From assembly GCA_902616615.1 (NCBI GenBank), contig CACMTN010000004.1:49543-113542 (forward strand): 64,000 nucleotides of DNA, in the 5' to 3' direction. The stretch comes from an uncultured SAR116 cluster alpha proteobacterium. Its GTDB lineage: Bacteria > Pseudomonadota > Alphaproteobacteria > Puniceispirillales > Marisalimonadaceae. This document shows positions 63,623 through 64,000 of this stretch, piece by piece. The position numbers and the translations under genes were made by a program. The stretch's first letter is position 1; the number at the start of each line of letters is the position of its first letter. The notes under the pieces are model-generated. The model saw only the letters and a list, made by a program, of their open reading frames with translations, was not told the DNA's origin and did no database searches.

Positions 63623-64000
63623 ATTTTGTATTATTCTCTAAAATTACCATTTGAATTTTTGTTAATACACTACCAACCAAACCTGAAAGTGTTGTACATA
63701 AGGCGGTACTCATGCCAAGTGCCATATTTGAGATTACTTTTTGAACATTTTCAACGTTACTTACGTCTAAATTATCAAATGCAGAACTCAACATTAATAA
63801 AAAGCCCGCTACTGTTCCTATTAAGCCAAGTGTGACCATTGTCTCTGATGCAAACCAAATATAGTTACTAAGTTTTATATATTGGGTATCAGATCTAAAA
63901 CTTAGAAATCCTGTTGCAATAGAAGTTGCAAAAAAGATTATAATTATTATGAAACTAATTTTTGTTTGATCTGCATTCCATAACTCATCAAACCAACCAT
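63615..64000 (-). CDS. MotA/TolQ/ExbB-like proton channel protein, C-terminal part (cut by window edge)
   Basis: The track lists only 63615-63839, but the frame is open to base 64000 and continues beyond, giving at least 128 residues. Two or three membrane segments are visible (IIIIFFATSIATGFLSF, then MVTLGLIGTVAGFLLML and MALGMSTALCTTLSGLVGSVL), with the TLGLIGTVAGF signature of MotA/TolQ/ExbB. Its C-terminus ends directly in the start of the ExbD-like gene, so it is the channel partner. The N-terminus and any extra domain lie outside the window. Confidence 0.8.
   Translation of the reverse strand, partial: GWFDELWNADQTKISFIIIIIFFATSIATGFLSFRSDTQYIKLSNYIWFASETMVTLGLIGTVAGFLLMLSSAFDNLDVSNVENVQKVISNMALGMSTALCTTLSGLVGSVLTKIQMVILENNTKYE

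Noticed and set aside
62532-64000. Zorya-type antiphage system
   Set aside because: Zorya needs ZorB with an OmpA-like domain plus ZorC/ZorD helicase-nuclease genes; the MotB-like partner here has a different periplasmic domain and no such genes are visible.

Overview
The window is 64 kb of low-GC (AT-rich), gene-dense bacterial DNA with very short intergenic gaps, many 1-11 bp gene overlaps and convergent genes whose stop codons nearly touch. It is best read as a chromosomal segment of a small-genome, probably marine, alphaproteobacterium. The evidence is a circularly permuted two-piece tmRNA gene, the alphaproteobacterial form of SspB, the alphaproteobacterial families DUF2794, DUF3126 and DUF1489, and the gene orders mreB-mreC-mreD-mrdA, guaB-rsmB-guaA and (TPR protein)-bamB-der. 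SAR116/AEGEAN-169/SAR11-like lineages are plausible, but the sequence alone does not place it further. No rRNA, tRNA, insertion sequence, prophage or CRISPR array was recognised.

Layout. 1-3.0 kb: rod-shape operon mreBCD-mrdA (mrdA cut by the window edge). 3.1-6.5 kb: branched-chain amino acid operon ilvB-ilvN-ilvC. 6.6-12 kb: miaA, serB, a Do-like protease and hflKC. 12.1-14.5 kb: mrp, folA, thyA. 14.6-18.3 kb: permuted tmRNA gene followed by sspB, class I fumarase and a D-tartrate dehydratase-like enzyme. 18.4-24.5 kb: rpmJ (missed by the ORF track), msrA and a complete arginine-to-spermidine cluster using the carboxyspermidine route. 24.5-27.5 kb: trxB, purU, a hydrolase and a small protein.

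27.5-36.2 kb is the most distinctive region: three bactofilins divergent from a membrane-protein/M23-peptidase pair, a 58-aa gene, rpoN (sigma-54), a DUF1566-type exported protein, and a pomA-pomB stator operon ending in a protein that looks like a divergent ribosome recycling factor. Three good sigma-54 promoters (GG-N10-GC) lie within 5 kb of rpoN, in front of the M23 operon, the 58-aa gene and pomAB, which suggests a local sigma-54 regulon for envelope and motility.

36.2-41.8 kb: der, bamB, a YfgM-like TPR protein, DUF2794, DUF3126, two uncharacterised proteins and a short MGMT-type methyltransferase. 41.9-42.7 kb: a ~0.8 kb insert at the guaA 3' end, bounded by a duplicated guaA stop region and containing an adhesin-E-like gene and a cluster of GTTACCAAG/CTTGGTAAC repeats; it looks like the relic of a guaA-specific integrative element. 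42.7-55.7 kb: guaA, rsmB, guaB, rlmE, hisI, an RND/MFP efflux pair, DUF1489, mgtE, a carboxymuconolactone-decarboxylase-like protein and a TSUP permease. 55.8-62.5 kb: pirin, a ketopantoate-reductase-like enzyme, cspA with a long leader, trpR-trpE-trpG with a palindromic operator, a quinone oxidoreductase and an LLM flavin monooxygenase. 62.5-64 kb: an ExbB/ExbD-like membrane cassette with an unusual beta-rich periplasmic domain, running off the window; I do not recognise it as a described system.
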